Origin: Pseudorhodobacter ferrugineus DSM 5888
GTDB taxonomy: Bacteria; Pseudomonadota; Alphaproteobacteria; Rhodobacterales; Rhodobacteraceae
Direction: 5' to 3'
Length of the DNA stretch: 64,000 bases
NCBI RefSeq assembly: GCF_000420745.1
Contig: NZ_ATVN01000016.1
Location: 1-64,000, forward strand
Of the stretch, positions 44,703 to 53,673 are shown in pieces. The notes beneath the pieces are model-generated. The model did not search any database, was not told the DNA's origin, and saw only the letters and a program-made list of their open reading frames with translations. The position numbers and the translations under genes were made by a program. Position 1 is the first letter of the stretch; every line of letters starts with the position of its first letter.

Positions 44703-45986
44703 ATGACCGTCTTTCTTGAAAACGCTCTGATCATCGACCCCGAAGCGGGGACCGTCACGGCAGGCAATCTGGTTCTGGACGGCGGCATGATTGCGGCAAT
44801 CGGCGCCGTCAGCGCACCAAAAGGGGCGCATGTTATTGATTGCGGCGGCAAACATCTTGCCCCCGGCATCGTTGATATGGGCGTCAAAATCGGCGAGCCG
44901 GGCGAGCGTCACCGCGAAAGTTTCCGCTCGGCGGGGCTGGCTGCCGCCGCAGGAGGTGTGACCACGATAATCGCGCGCCCCGACACCAACCCCGCGATTG
45001 ATACGCCCGAAGTGCTGGAATTCGTGACCCGCCGGGCCGCCGAGTCCCCCGTGCGCATCCACCACATGGCCGCCCTGACCAAAGGCCGCGAGGGGCGTGA
45101 GATGGTCGAGATCGGCTTTATGCTCGATGCCGGCGCTTTGGCCTTTACCGATGTGGACCATGTGGTCACTGACACCAAGGTGCTGGGCCGCGCGCTGACC
45201 TATGCCCGCAGTTTGGGGGCGCTGGTGATCGGCCACCCGCAAGACCCCGGATTGTCCAAAGGGGCGGCTGTGACCAGCGGCAAGTTTGCGTCGCTTTTGG
45301 GCCTGCCGGGGGTGCATCAGATGGCGGAAAGGATTGGCCTCGACCGTGATCTTGGCATGGTTGAGATGACAGGCGTGCGTTATCATGCCGATCAGATTAC
45401 CTGCGCGCGGTCTTTGCCGCCTTTGGCGCGGGCCAAGCAAAACGGGTTGGATGTGACGGCGGGGGTGTCGATCCATCACCTGACGCTGAATGATCTGGAT
45501 GTCGGCGACTACCGCAGCTTTTTCAAACTGACCCCGCCCTTGCGTCCCGAAGAGGACCGCTTGGCCGTGGTGGAGGCCGTGGCATCTGGGCTGATTGATA
45601 TCATCTGCTCGATGCACACGCCCCAAGATGAGGAAAGCAAGCGTCTGCCGTTTGAAGAGGCGGCCTCGGGCGCGGTTGCGCTCGAGACGTTCTTGCCCGC
45701 AGCGATGCGGCTTTATCATGCGGGGGTGATGGATTTGCCGGGGCTGTTCCGGGCGATGGCCTTGAATCCGGCGAAACGGTTAGGGCTGCCGCAGGGCCGG
45801 ATGGCCGAGGGGGCACCTGCCGATCTGGTGCTGTTCGATCCGGACGCGCCTTTTATGCTGGACCGTGCCAAGCTGCATTCAAAGTCAAAGAACACACCAT
45901 TTGACGGGCAGCGGATGGAGGGGCGGGTGATCGCGACCTTTGTCGCGGGCCGTCAGGTTTTTGGTGAGGGGAACGCAGATGCCTGA
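44703..45986 (+). CDS. Dihydroorotase-like protein lacking metal ligands (PyrX type)
   Basis: A 427-residue amidohydrolase-fold protein related to class I dihydroorotase. The fold is clear: [14 protein letters not shown] start, PGIVDMG (~55-60), [45 protein letters not shown] end. However, the metal site DxHxHxR reads DMGVKIG (58-64), so both His and the Arg are lost. HCED-type residues read GHPQD, and the late DHAPH reads MHTPQ. It is therefore very unlikely to hydrolyse dihydroorotate. In Pseudomonas-type systems such inactive homologues (PyrX) assemble with PyrB, which fits the operon. A working dihydroorotase must be encoded elsewhere. Confidence 0.85.
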   Translation: MTVFLENALIIDPEAGTVTAGNLVLDGGMIAAIGAVSAPKGAHVIDCGGKHLAPGIVDMGVKIGEPGERHRESFRSAGLAAAAGGVTTIIARPDTNPAIDTPEVLEFVTRRAAESPVRIHHMAALTKGREGREMVEIGFMLDAGALAFTDVDHVVTDTKVLGRALTYARSLGALVIGHPQDPGLSKGAAVTSGKFASLLGLPGVHQMAERIGLDRDLGMVEMTGVRYHADQITCARSLPPLARAKQNGLDVTAGVSIHHLTLNDLDVGDYRSFFKLTPPLRPEEDRLAVVEAVASGLIDIICSMHTPQDEESKRLPFEEAASGAVALETFLPAAMRLYHAGVMDLPGLFRAMALNPAKRLGLPQGRMAEGAPADLVLFDPDAPFMLDRAKLHSKSKNTPFDGQRMEGRVIATFVAGRQVFGEGNADA

Positions 45987-46587
45987 TATGACAACGGGGT
46001 CGATGGTGCTTATTTTGGTGGCAGTGCTGGCCTATCTTTTGGGGTCGGTGCCCTTTGGGTTGGTCATAACAAAGGCGCTGGGATTGGGCGATTTGCGGAC
46101 CATCGGGTCGGGCAATATTGGGGCCACGAATGTGCTGCGGACCGGAAACAAACCTGCCGCTTTGGCGACCCTTTTGCTGGATGCGGGCAAAGGCGGGATT
46201 GCGGTTTTGATCGCAAAAGCACTGGTTGGAAATGATGCGGCCCAACTGGCAGGGCTGGCGGCGTTTCTGGGGCATATCTTTCCGGTCTGGTTGAATTTCA
46301 AAGGCGGAAAAGGGGTGGCTACGTTTCTTGGTATCCTTTTGGCGTTGGCTTGGCCTGTTGGATTGGCGGCCTGTGCCAGCTGGTTGGTCATGGCCTTACT
46401 GGGGCGGATTTCATCCTTGGCGGCCTTGGTGGCGGCGGCGTCTTCGACTCTTTGGATGCTGGCTTTGGGGCAAGGGCAGATGATGCTTTTGGGGATCATT
46501 TTGACCCTTTTGGTCTATTGGCGCCATGCCCCGAATATCAAGCGATTGAGGGCAGGGACCGAGCCCAAGATTGGCAAAAAGGGCTGA
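45979..46587 (+). CDS. plsY: Glycerol-3-phosphate acyltransferase PlsY
   Basis: A 202-residue polytopic membrane enzyme transferring acyl groups from acyl phosphate to glycerol 3-phosphate, the first step of phospholipid synthesis. Motifs: [48 protein letters not shown] and [24 protein letters not shown] 45979 lies inside the last codons of the dihydroorotase-like gene (8-bp overlap) with GAGGGGAAC upstream. The frame starting at 45940 is not supported. Linked in one operon with pyrB and the pseudo-dihydroorotase. Confidence 0.95.
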   Translation: MPDMTTGSMVLILVAVLAYLLGSVPFGLVITKALGLGDLRTIGSGNIGATNVLRTGNKPAALATLLLDAGKGGIAVLIAKALVGNDAAQLAGLAAFLGHIFPVWLNFKGGKGVATFLGILLALAWPVGLAACASWLVMALLGRISSLAALVAAASSTLWMLALGQGQMMLLGIILTLLVYWRHAPNIKRLRAGTEPKIGKKG

Positions 46588-46694
46588 GGTTTTCCCCGAA
46601 TGTTCGCGCGCGGACATTTCTGTAAGTGATTGATTTCGCTTTGTTTCCATATTTTTGTTTACGCGGTCTTAACCTTTTGAGACATGCGGTCGCG

Positions 46695-46734
46695 GCGAGG
46701 GCGGAGCCTCCGGCGGGGATACTTAGGAACAGAT
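46695..46734 (+). repeat. Dispersed motif, copy 3
   Basis: A small GGAG/CTCC hairpin, then CGGGGATACTTAGGAACAGA, lies in the gap after plsY. It follows the pattern of the copies at 17856 and 30622. The rest of the gap 46588-46758 shows no gene. Confidence 0.4.
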
Positions 46735-46758
46735 GGTATGGGTATAGGCCGCGGCTTT

Positions 46759-47124
46759 TTAAGGCTTGGTACTGAGTGACAGCGCGTCAAGATAGGCGCG
46801 GGTGCAGGTGGTGACGTGGCGAAAACGGTCGCCGCCCAGTTGGGTGCCGCCGTACCAGCGCGTCACGACGATGAGATGATCGGTGACTGCCTCGCGGTCC
46901 AGCATGCGCAGGATGGCGGCGGCGGCACCTGACTCGCCATCATCATTGCGTAAGGGACCGTCTGGCAGCAGCGCGGCCCAAGTGTTATGGGTTGCGCGGG
47001 CAAATTTCTTGTTGGATTTCAGCGTTTTGAGGAAGGCGTCGATATCGGCGCGGCTGTTGACGGGGCCGCCGGATACGGCATAGCGCGAGCCGCGGTCGCT
47101 GACCACGTTCAGGATTTGCAGCAT
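46759..47124 (-). CDS. YigZ/IMPACT (UPF0029) N-terminal domain protein
   Basis: A 121-residue protein matching only the first domain of YigZ. SRYAVSGGPVNSRADIDAFLKTL, a THNTWAALL segment, RNDDGESGAAAAILRMLD and the diagnostic VVTRWYGGTQLGGDRFRHV are present. The second, ferredoxin-like domain of full-length YigZ (~200 residues) is missing, so this is a one-domain form. The IMPACT domain in eukaryotes acts on translation control; the bacterial role is unknown. It lies downstream of a DUF6455 gene on the same strand. Confidence 0.85.
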   Translation of the reverse strand: MLQILNVVSDRGSRYAVSGGPVNSRADIDAFLKTLKSNKKFARATHNTWAALLPDGPLRNDDGESGAAAAILRMLDREAVTDHLIVVTRWYGGTQLGGDRFRHVTTCTRAYLDALSLSTKP

Positions 47125-47151
47125 AAGACCCCCCGTTTGGTTCAGGGGATG

Positions 47152-47421
47152 TTAGGCGTTGGGCGTGTCGGGGGCCAGTGCCTCTAGATCGGCGCGGATC
47201 GCGCAAAAGCTGGGCGGGGATTGGTGCGGGGCGGAGGGTTTTGCCAGAACATCCATGCAGCCCTTGGCGCAGCCGCTGGTTTTGCAGCGCGACACGATTG
47301 CGGCAAGGTCGGCGCGTGTCAGCCAGCCGTCAATCACCGCGCGGGGCACATCGACGCCCGCGCGCCGTGCCATGCCGCGAACAAGGCCCCATGTGACGGG
47401 TGCGTCGACATATCCGATCAT
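47152..47421 (-). CDS. DUF6455 family protein
   Basis: An 89-residue protein with four regularly placed Cys: SRCKTSGCAKGCMDVLAK and then PSFCAIRADLEAL. The combination resembles the small Cys-rich DUF6455 family common in Rhodobacterales, of unknown function. The Cys set may bind a metal or form a disulfide. It precedes the YigZ-like gene with a 27-bp gap. Confidence 0.7.
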   Translation of the reverse strand: MIGYVDAPVTWGLVRGMARRAGVDVPRAVIDGWLTRADLAAIVSRCKTSGCAKGCMDVLAKPSAPHQSPPSFCAIRADLEALAPDTPNA

Positions 47422-47543
47422 TCTGTTTCCTTTGCCTTGGATGCGCGTTTTGCTTATCCAAGGTGCGGGGAAATGCTGTGTGGCGCTTTGATTCAGATCA
47501 AGGCGGCTTGGTTTGGCATCGCCACGCGGGCGGGGCCTGTGGT

Positions 47544-48818
47544 CTAAATCGGGCGGGGGCGCGGGGTTTTGGCGCTGTCGGAGATTTGGTCAGCGACGGC
47601 CTTTAGGCGCGCCACCTCATGCGGCAGCAGGTTGGGGGTGCAGCGGGCCAGCGCCGTTTCGGAATGGGTTTGCGCCAGTTTGGCAAATTGCGCAGGGGCG
47701 ATTTGGGCCAAGGCCAGCAGCGCCTTTTGCAAGCGGATTTGAACAGCGAAGTTGGACGCGCCATCACGGGCAATGGGAGGAAAAATATCATCCATCATAT
47801 CGTCAACCGTCAGCGGCGGCACCCAGACATTGGGAAAGCGCAGGTCGTGGTCGCGGGGGGCTGACAGGCTGGCAAACAGGCGCACGGCGCGGCCCAGAAT
47901 ATCAATCGCCGTCCCGGGGTCATTTACGGCGGGCGACAGGGCGCGTTCGGCAATTTCGGCCAGAACGGCAAGGCCAAAGCGGGGGTCTTGTTCAAAGCTG
48001 CGGGTGCGACCGATGCTGAAGGCGCGGGTAATTTTGTCAGGGTCTTGGGGCTTGTCGCCCAGAACATAGGCAACAACCCTGCCCGGGTGGACGAACGCGC
48101 CGGGCAGGGCCGCGAGATAGATCTGGCAGCCCAGATCTTCGGCGCGGTCTTGGAGCCAATCCATATGGACATAGCGAACATAGCCGATGTCGGGTTGGGT
48201 GATCGGGTGCGCGTTGGGCGGGGGCGGGCCGGAATGGCCGTGGCCGCCCATAAAGGGCGCATCGGTGCGGTTTTCCAATGCGCGCTGGGCCGCCTTTTCG
48301 ACCTTTTCGATGGAATCGGTCATCAGGCCAAAGACGGTGAGATGCGCGATCCAGCGCAGGATGGCGATGACCACGATGGCCACAACCGCGATGCTGACGA
48401 TGAACAAGACCAAGCGGTCGTTATCGGTCAGCACGCCTGCATTCAGGGCGATGATCCCGATCAGGCTGTACAGAAACGAGCCGAGGAAGGTTGCGAGCAC
48501 GCGCTGGGTGGTGCGGTCGGTTTTCAGCAGCGCCGTGGCGCGAGGGGTGACGGCGGCGGCGGCCCCCACAAAGGCCGAAACCATGATGCCAAGCGAGAAG
48601 GTCACGACCGACAGCATCGAGCTGGCGAGGATGGTCAGGACCGCCTCGACCGAGTCGGCCCCAAGAGTTTCACCAAGACCGTCTGGCAAAAGCGGGCCGA
48701 TGAAAATGGCGGCAAGGTTGGTGGCCACGGCGAGGGCTGCGTAGAGCAGGGCCACGAACCAAAGCTTTTCGAACAATTCCTTGAGGAACAGTCGCCATTT
48801 AGAGATCATCGGGGCCAC
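47544..48818 (-). CDS. DUF2254 membrane protein
   Basis: A 424-residue integral membrane protein. Four hydrophobic segments lie in the first ~155 residues (near 18-40, 62-88, 108-130 and 137-155), with SSMLSVVTFSLGIMVSAFVGAAAAVTPRA typical of DUF2254. A soluble C-terminal part follows, with GYVRYVHMDWLQDRAEDLGCQIYLAALPGAFVHPG and the conserved AERALSPAVNDPGTAIDIL. Function unknown; the family is sometimes linked to stress or membrane homeostasis. The start could be MAPM or the ATG at the fourth codon (MISK). Confidence 0.88.
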   Translation of the reverse strand: MAPMISKWRLFLKELFEKLWFVALLYAALAVATNLAAIFIGPLLPDGLGETLGADSVEAVLTILASSMLSVVTFSLGIMVSAFVGAAAAVTPRATALLKTDRTTQRVLATFLGSFLYSLIGIIALNAGVLTDNDRLVLFIVSIAVVAIVVIAILRWIAHLTVFGLMTDSIEKVEKAAQRALENRTDAPFMGGHGHSGPPPPNAHPITQPDIGYVRYVHMDWLQDRAEDLGCQIYLAALPGAFVHPGRVVAYVLGDKPQDPDKITRAFSIGRTRSFEQDPRFGLAVLAEIAERALSPAVNDPGTAIDILGRAVRLFASLSAPRDHDLRFPNVWVPPLTVDDMMDDIFPPIARDGASNFAVQIRLQKALLALAQIAPAQFAKLAQTHSETALARCTPNLLPHEVARLKAVADQISDSAKTPRPRPI

Positions 48819-48892
48819 CTTTGCAACGCTTCGCTTTGGTCAAAGCCTGCCCGCAGCGCAGACAGGTAGCAAGTGGCGTTGTGACCGAGGTG

Positions 48893-49609
48893 TCACCTAA
48901 GGGCTGCGACCGCGCGGGCCACCGTGGCGCGGCGGTCGGCGTTTGGCGGGTGGGTGCCAAGGAATTTATTGCCCGGATCGGGCAGACGGTCAAAGAAGGC
49001 CGCACCGCGCAGTGCGTCAAACCCTGCGCGCTCGGTGATCTCAGTACCCAATGCGTCGGCCTCAAGCTCGAATCCTTTGGAAAAGCGGCGTGCGCCGACA
49101 GTCGCCCCGATTTTCTGCGCCTCTTGGATCGTGGCGGCATCGCCGCCGCCTGCGGCAACAAGGATACCTGCCAGCAGCGCCCCTTGGGATGCGCTTTGTT
49201 GTTGCTGCGGGATATGACCTGCAATGTGATGCGCCGCTTCATGCCCGATGACAAAGGCAAGTTCGTCGACATTGCGGGCATTGGCGATCAGCGCAAGGTT
49301 GAAAGCAAGGATGGGGCGGTTGAAATCATCCAGCGTTTGAAAGGCGTTCGGGGGTTGGTTCGGGGTGTCATCGACCACGATGCGGAAGTCGCAGTTGATG
49401 CCACGGGTGCGGGCGCGGCAAATCTGTTCGGCCACAGGTTCGACCGCCCCGACCGCCGCGACAAAGTTTCTGGCGGCTTGGTTGGGGGGAAGGGCGTTTG
49501 AGGCTGCGCCTGTGCTTGCCGCCTGTTGCGGCAATTGAGTGGCGGGGTCCATTGGCACCACGCAGCCCGCAAGTGCGAGAGAAAACAGGAGTGCTGCGAT
49601 TGGGCGCAT
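48893..49609 (-). CDS. M48-family metalloprotease lipoprotein
   Basis: A 238-residue zinc protease. Residues 1-15 are a lipoprotein signal with lipobox LALAGC (Cys16), so it is anchored to a membrane on the periplasmic side. IGHEAAHH (121-128) is the HEXXH zinc motif, and FELEADALGTEI supplies the third ligand Glu. THPPNADR is the usual last block. Homologues (BepA or YcaL-like) act in envelope protein quality control. ATG 49609 is preferred, with GAGG 6-7 nt upstream; a second ATG four codons earlier has no good site. Confidence 0.88.
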   Translation of the reverse strand: MRPIAALLFSLALAGCVVPMDPATQLPQQAASTGAASNALPPNQAARNFVAAVGAVEPVAEQICRARTRGINCDFRIVVDDTPNQPPNAFQTLDDFNRPILAFNLALIANARNVDELAFVIGHEAAHHIAGHIPQQQQSASQGALLAGILVAAGGGDAATIQEAQKIGATVGARRFSKGFELEADALGTEITERAGFDALRGAAFFDRLPDPGNKFLGTHPPNADRRATVARAVAALR

Positions 49610-49730
49610 GGGGGACCTCATCCTGAGTGATAGCCGTCTAACTAGCAGAGTTGCGGGCGGGGAAAAGCCCCTTCACGCAGCGGTGTAGTGGGGGATTGAT
49701 ACGGGCGCGGGCGCGGCATAGGCTGAACCC

Positions 49731-49967
49731 ATGTTTACCATAGAGCACGAATTTGACGCGACCGTTATCACATTGATCGACGAAGGTGCGCCCGAGTTGA
49801 CCGAGGATGTGACGATTTCGGCCTTTGAGGACTGCGTGACGCTGACGCAGTTGGACCCGCGCACAGGGCAGCCTGTGGTGGTGACATTGTCGATGGCGCA
49901 GGTGAATGACCTGCTGGCGGCGCTGGATTTGCCCGAGGGCAGTTATCGGTTGATGCGAGGTGGATAG
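49731..49967 (+). CDS. Conserved hypothetical protein, small acidic
   Basis: A 78-residue acidic protein: MFTIEHEFDATVITLIDEGA, then DVTISAFEDCVTLTQLDP, then SMAQVNDLLAALDLPEGSY. No known domain was recognised; the alternating strands and a final helix suggest a small alpha/beta fold. It is followed 5 bp later by a lipoprotein gene and lies divergent from the M48 protease. A real gene is supported by frame length against overlapping frames and by lack of a better competitor. Confidence 0.6.
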   Translation: MFTIEHEFDATVITLIDEGAPELTEDVTISAFEDCVTLTQLDPRTGQPVVVTLSMAQVNDLLAALDLPEGSYRLMRGG

Positions 49968-49971
49968 GGCG

Positions 49972-50370
49972 ATGAATCGATTCGTGGTTTTGGCTGGATT
50001 GGTGGTTTTGGCGGGGTGCGGCACCCCGCAAGAACGCTGCATTGCAGGCGTCACGCGGGATTTGCGCGTGGTCGATCGATTGATCGTTGAAACGCAGGGC
50101 AATCTGGACCGGGGTTATGCCTTGGTTGAGGTGGTGCGCAGCAGAGACCGTTGGGTCATGTGCGTGCCGGAGCAGGCGGCAACGGCGACCCAACCTGCGC
50201 AAGCGCCGCAAATGTGCCTGCAAGACTATGATTACACAGTAACCGAACCCCGCGCCGTGAACCTTGCCGAACAGCGGGTGACGCTGGCCGAGTTACAGAA
50301 AAAACGTGTGGCGCTGGAAAAGGCGAGCCGCCCTGCGGTGGCAAGTTGCATACAGGCGCATCCGGAATAG
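49972..50370 (+). CDS. Hypothetical lipoprotein
   Basis: A 132-residue protein with a clear lipoprotein signal: MNRFVVLAGLVVLAGC, with Cys at 16 as the lipidation site. The mature part is polar, has several Cys and a central PQMCLQDYDYTVTEPRAV segment, and ends in a charged helix (ALEKASRPAVASCIQAHPE). No family is recognised. ATG 49972 is chosen as start because it gives the signal sequence directly. Downstream the SDR gene converges after 7 bp. Confidence 0.65.
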   Translation: MNRFVVLAGLVVLAGCGTPQERCIAGVTRDLRVVDRLIVETQGNLDRGYALVEVVRSRDRWVMCVPEQAATATQPAQAPQMCLQDYDYTVTEPRAVNLAEQRVTLAELQKKRVALEKASRPAVASCIQAHPE

Positions 50371-50377
50371 GGGTGGG

Positions 50378-51187
50378 TTAATGCGCGGGGGCGACTGCGG
50401 CGTCGATCAGGGCGCGGCCACCGTCTAGCGTGACGATTTGGCCGGTCATAAAGGCTGACGCATCCGAGGCCAGATATTGCACGGTTTCGGCCAATTCATC
50501 CGCGCCAGCGATACGGCCCAAGGGGGTGGCGGCGGCGATTGCGTCGCGGTAATCGGGGTTTTCGCGCAGCGCGCCTTGCAAGCTATCGCTCATCACGGAG
50601 CCGAATGACACGGCGTTCACGCGGATGCGGTTGGGGGCCAAAGCCACGGCAAGCGAACGGGTCATTTGTTCGACCGCCGCACAAGAGATTGAATAACCGA
50701 GCAATTCCGGCTGCGTGCGGCGCGCGGCGATGGACGACATGTTGATGATCGAGCCAATCACCCCTTCGGTATTGCCCGTCTTTTCGGCCTGATGGATCAT
50801 GCGCTTTGCGGTCATCTGCGACAGGCGCAGGCTGGTCATCAGGTTTTGCTGCAGCATCAATTCGACCACATCGCCGTCAGGGTTCAGCGGGTCGGAGGGT
50901 TGCATTTTACGGCTGGCGTTAACCAGAATATCGACGCGGTCAAAGGCGTCGATGGTGGCGGACAAAAGGTTGGCAATGGTCAGTTTTTCACGCAAATCGC
51001 CGCCGAAAAAGCGCAAAGCGCCTTCGGCCTTGGCCTCTTCGCTGCATTCACTGTCCAGCCGCGCCTCGTCCACATCGGCAAACATGACATTGGCGCCTTT
51101 GGCCAGAAAATGCCGCGCGATGGACAGGCCGATGCCCGCAGCCGAGCCGGTGACGATGGCGGTTTTGCCGGTAAGGGAAAACGACAT
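50378..51187 (-). CDS. SDR-family protein with altered active site (Lys to Cys)
   Basis: A 269-residue short-chain dehydrogenase fold. TGSAAGIGLSIA (13-24) binds the cofactor, and NMSSIAARR carries the catalytic Ser. The active Tyr is in GYSISCAAVEQM (Y165). In the normal Y-X3-K motif the Lys would be at 169, but here it is Cys169. The NNAG motif also reads NASR (90-93). The normal proton-relay Lys is therefore missing. Either it is a degenerate enzyme, a scaffold or regulator, or another residue takes over. The C-terminal GQIVTLDGGRALIDAA is usual. Confidence 0.82.
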   Translation of the reverse strand: MSFSLTGKTAIVTGSAAGIGLSIARHFLAKGANVMFADVDEARLDSECSEEAKAEGALRFFGGDLREKLTIANLLSATIDAFDRVDILVNASRKMQPSDPLNPDGDVVELMLQQNLMTSLRLSQMTAKRMIHQAEKTGNTEGVIGSIINMSSIAARRTQPELLGYSISCAAVEQMTRSLAVALAPNRIRVNAVSFGSVMSDSLQGALRENPDYRDAIAAATPLGRIAGADELAETVQYLASDASAFMTGQIVTLDGGRALIDAAVAPAH

Positions 51188-51201
51188 GGGATATCCTTTG
51201 A

Positions 51202-52203
51202 CTATTTGGGGGCGCGCAAAGGGCGCGCGGCGCGGGTCAGGCGGAAACGGGGATCGGAGCCGATGTCTTCGACCTCGCGGAACAGCGCCGCAAGGGTGCG
51301 GTCATAGGGCAAATGGCGGTTGGCCACGAGCCATAGGGTGCCATGCGAGGCCAGCAGGCGGGCGGCCGATTGCAAGAATGACAGCCCCAGCGCGGGGTCG
51401 GGGTCGCGGGCGGTGTGAAAGGGCGGGTTGCAGACCACCGTATCGACGCCGCGATCCAGTTTGAACGTGGTTGCATCGGCCCAATGAAACTGCGCGCGCG
51501 GGTCGGTGATATTCAGTTTGGCGCAGGTGAGGGCGGTGGCGTTCGCTTCGACCAGATGCAGGTCTTTGACCGTGGGGCGGGTCAGAATGGAACGCGACAG
51601 GTAGCCCCAGCCTGCGCCAAGGTCGATCACGCGCGTGCCCAGCTTTTCCGGCAGGGTGGCGGCCAAAAGGGCGGAGCCGGCATCGGGGCCATCGGCGGAA
51701 AACACGCCGGGCAGGGTTTGAAACCCATCTCCGACATCTTGCGGTTTCGCGGCCCAATCGGCCATCAGGTCATCGCCGGGGCGAAAGCTGAACAGTTTGC
51801 CATGCGCCTTGGACACGGGGTCAGACACGGTAAACCGTGCGCGCAGGTCGCGCAAAAGGCTGTCGATGCCATCGGTTTTGTGCCCGTCTACGATGATATG
51901 GCCCTTGGGGCCAGTGGCGGCGGCAGCCTCGGCCAGCAGGGCATAGGCGGCGGCTTTGGCGCGGGGGACACAGACGAGAACGGCGGCAAAACGGCCGGAT
52001 TTGGGGCGTTCGGCCAGAACCGAATAGCCGCGCGCAACGAAATTATCGTAATCGGGGCGCATTGGTTGAATTACGGTCAGCCGCCCCTTGGGCAGCATCG
52101 ACAAGCTGTCGTGGCCAGCGGGGTGCAGAACCAGAATATCGCCTGCATCGGGCAAGTTTAGCATATCGGTTCGCAAAGCGAATGTCAGACGATCTGAGCG
52201 CAT
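51202..52203 (-). CDS. RsmC-like class I methyltransferase
   Basis: A 333-residue SAM-dependent enzyme. The N-terminal half is a degenerate methyltransferase-like domain (~1-155). The catalytic half has VIDLGAGWGYLSRSIL (SAM motif I, ~195-210), LVEANATAL and the N6/N2-type active motif NPPFH (~254-258). This two-half layout matches RsmC/RlmG enzymes that methylate guanine N2 in rRNA. ATG 52203 is preferred, the TTG four codons upstream being unlikely. The SDR gene follows with a 14-bp gap. Confidence 0.82.
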   Translation of the reverse strand: MRSDRLTFALRTDMLNLPDAGDILVLHPAGHDSLSMLPKGRLTVIQPMRPDYDNFVARGYSVLAERPKSGRFAAVLVCVPRAKAAAYALLAEAAAATGPKGHIIVDGHKTDGIDSLLRDLRARFTVSDPVSKAHGKLFSFRPGDDLMADWAAKPQDVGDGFQTLPGVFSADGPDAGSALLAATLPEKLGTRVIDLGAGWGYLSRSILTRPTVKDLHLVEANATALTCAKLNITDPRAQFHWADATTFKLDRGVDTVVCNPPFHTARDPDPALGLSFLQSAARLLASHGTLWLVANRHLPYDRTLAALFREVEDIGSDPRFRLTRAARPLRAPK

Positions 52204-52269
52204 GGGCAGCCGCAAGTCACGGCCTTGATCCTTTTATGATGTGGCGAAAGCGGCGCAAGAGCGGCAGCT

Positions 52270-52590
52270 TTACTCTTTTTCCATGGTGCATTGCAACGGA
52301 TGCTGATGGCGGCGCGCGAAATCCATCACCTGGGTCACTTTGGTTTCGGCGATTTCATAGGAAAACACACCCACAACAGCGAGGCCTTTTTTATGCACGG
52401 TCAGCATGATTTCAAAGGCTTGGGAATGGTTTAGGCCAAAGAACCGTTCCAAAATATGCACGACAAATTCCATCGGCGTGTAATCGTCGTTTAATATCAG
52501 AACCTTATACAGCGGCGGACGTTGGGTTTTGGGTTTGGTTTTCGTCAACAGGCCAGGGTCGCCGTGGGTTCCATCCGGCTTTTCAGACAT
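52270..52590 (-). CDS. clpS: ClpS adaptor for ClpAP protease
   Basis: A 106-residue adaptor delivering N-degron proteins to ClpAP. A disordered N-terminal tail ([20 protein letters not shown]) is followed by the conserved core [25 protein letters not shown] (with the substrate-pocket Asn, Asp and Asp), [42 protein letters not shown]. The start at 52590 is set by similarity; no good Shine-Dalgarno is visible, so an upstream start to 52716 cannot be excluded. clpA is not adjacent. Confidence 0.93.
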   Translation of the reverse strand: MSEKPDGTHGDPGLLTKTKPKTQRPPLYKVLILNDDYTPMEFVVHILERFFGLNHSQAFEIMLTVHKKGLAVVGVFSYEIAETKVTQVMDFARRHQHPLQCTMEKE

Positions 52591-52756
52591 CTGGAGGGGG
52601 ATTTGCGGCAAGGGGCGGCTCCGGTTTATGGGATTCGGAAAATATGTCTGTTGCGGTTTAGTATAGCGTTTTTTCGTAAGGCGCAAAGGGGGCGGCAAGT
52701 GGCCTTGATTTAACACGAAAAACAGAAGAGCTTGGCGCGGAAAGAGAGGGGTTTTT

Positions 52757-53470
52757 GTGCGCGAGATTACGACAGTCGGGTTTGATGCGGATGATACGCT
52801 GTGGCAAAATGAGGCGTTTTTTCGCCTGACGCAGGCGCAGTTTGTCGAACTGCTGGCGGATTACGCCGAGCCTGCGCATTTGCACGAACGGTTGCTGGCC
52901 GCCGAGCGGCGCAATCTGGGGCAATACGGGTTTGGTATCAAAGGGTTTGTGTTGTCGATGATCGAAACCGCGATCGAGGTGACGCAAGGCCGCGTGGAAG
53001 CGCGGGTGATTGCCGAGATCATGGCGGCGGGGCGCGATATGCTGGCCCATCCGATTGAGCTGTTGCCCCATGCGCGCGCAGCAGTTGAGGCGGCGGCGGT
53101 GGATCATCAGGTGCTGTTGATTACCAAGGGCGATTTGCTGGATCAGGAACGCAAGCTGGCGCAATCGGGGTTGGGGCCGTTGTTTCACGGAGTTGAAATT
53201 GTGTCGGACAAGACGCCCGAGGCCTATGTGAAGATTTTTGAGCGGCATGGCGGGCGTGCGGACCGCGCGTTGATGGTGGGCAATTCGCTGAAATCGGATG
53301 TGGTGCCGGTGATTGTGGCGGGGGGGCATGGGGTGCATGTGCCGCATGGCGAGACATGGGCGCTGGAACATGCCGAGGCCCCAAGCGGCAACCCGCGGTT
53401 TCATGAGCTGGCCGATTTGGGGGCGCTTGCAGGTTTATTGGTGGCGTTGCATATTGGCACCAGCGGCTAG
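52757..53470 (+). CDS. HAD-family hydrolase
   Basis: A 237-residue haloacid-dehalogenase-type phosphatase. [11 protein letters not shown] (9-19) holds the nucleophile and acid Asp pair (DxDxT/V form), LLITKGD near 120 gives motif [10 protein letters not shown] has the motif III Lys region, and [25 protein letters not shown] is motif IV. A helical cap domain lies between 20 and 95. GTG 52757 is the start. The natural substrate is not predictable. Confidence 0.85.
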   Translation: MREITTVGFDADDTLWQNEAFFRLTQAQFVELLADYAEPAHLHERLLAAERRNLGQYGFGIKGFVLSMIETAIEVTQGRVEARVIAEIMAAGRDMLAHPIELLPHARAAVEAAAVDHQVLLITKGDLLDQERKLAQSGLGPLFHGVEIVSDKTPEAYVKIFERHGGRADRALMVGNSLKSDVVPVIVAGGHGVHVPHGETWALEHAEAPSGNPRFHELADLGALAGLLVALHIGTSG

Positions 53471-53673
53471 CGCCCTAGGGCTTGGGGGTTGTTTCAGGGT
53501 GCCCCCCCAGATGTGGGGTGCTGTGTTTACGTGAAGAACGGCGGGAAAGCCTTTGAAATTTTAGGGAAATTTGGGGGTTTTCCGATTCTCTGGCCTGTGT
53601 TACGTTTTGCCCAAGCAGTTTAAGCCCCATAAAAAAACCGGGGCATCATGAGGCAGGACAAGGGATCAGCGAC

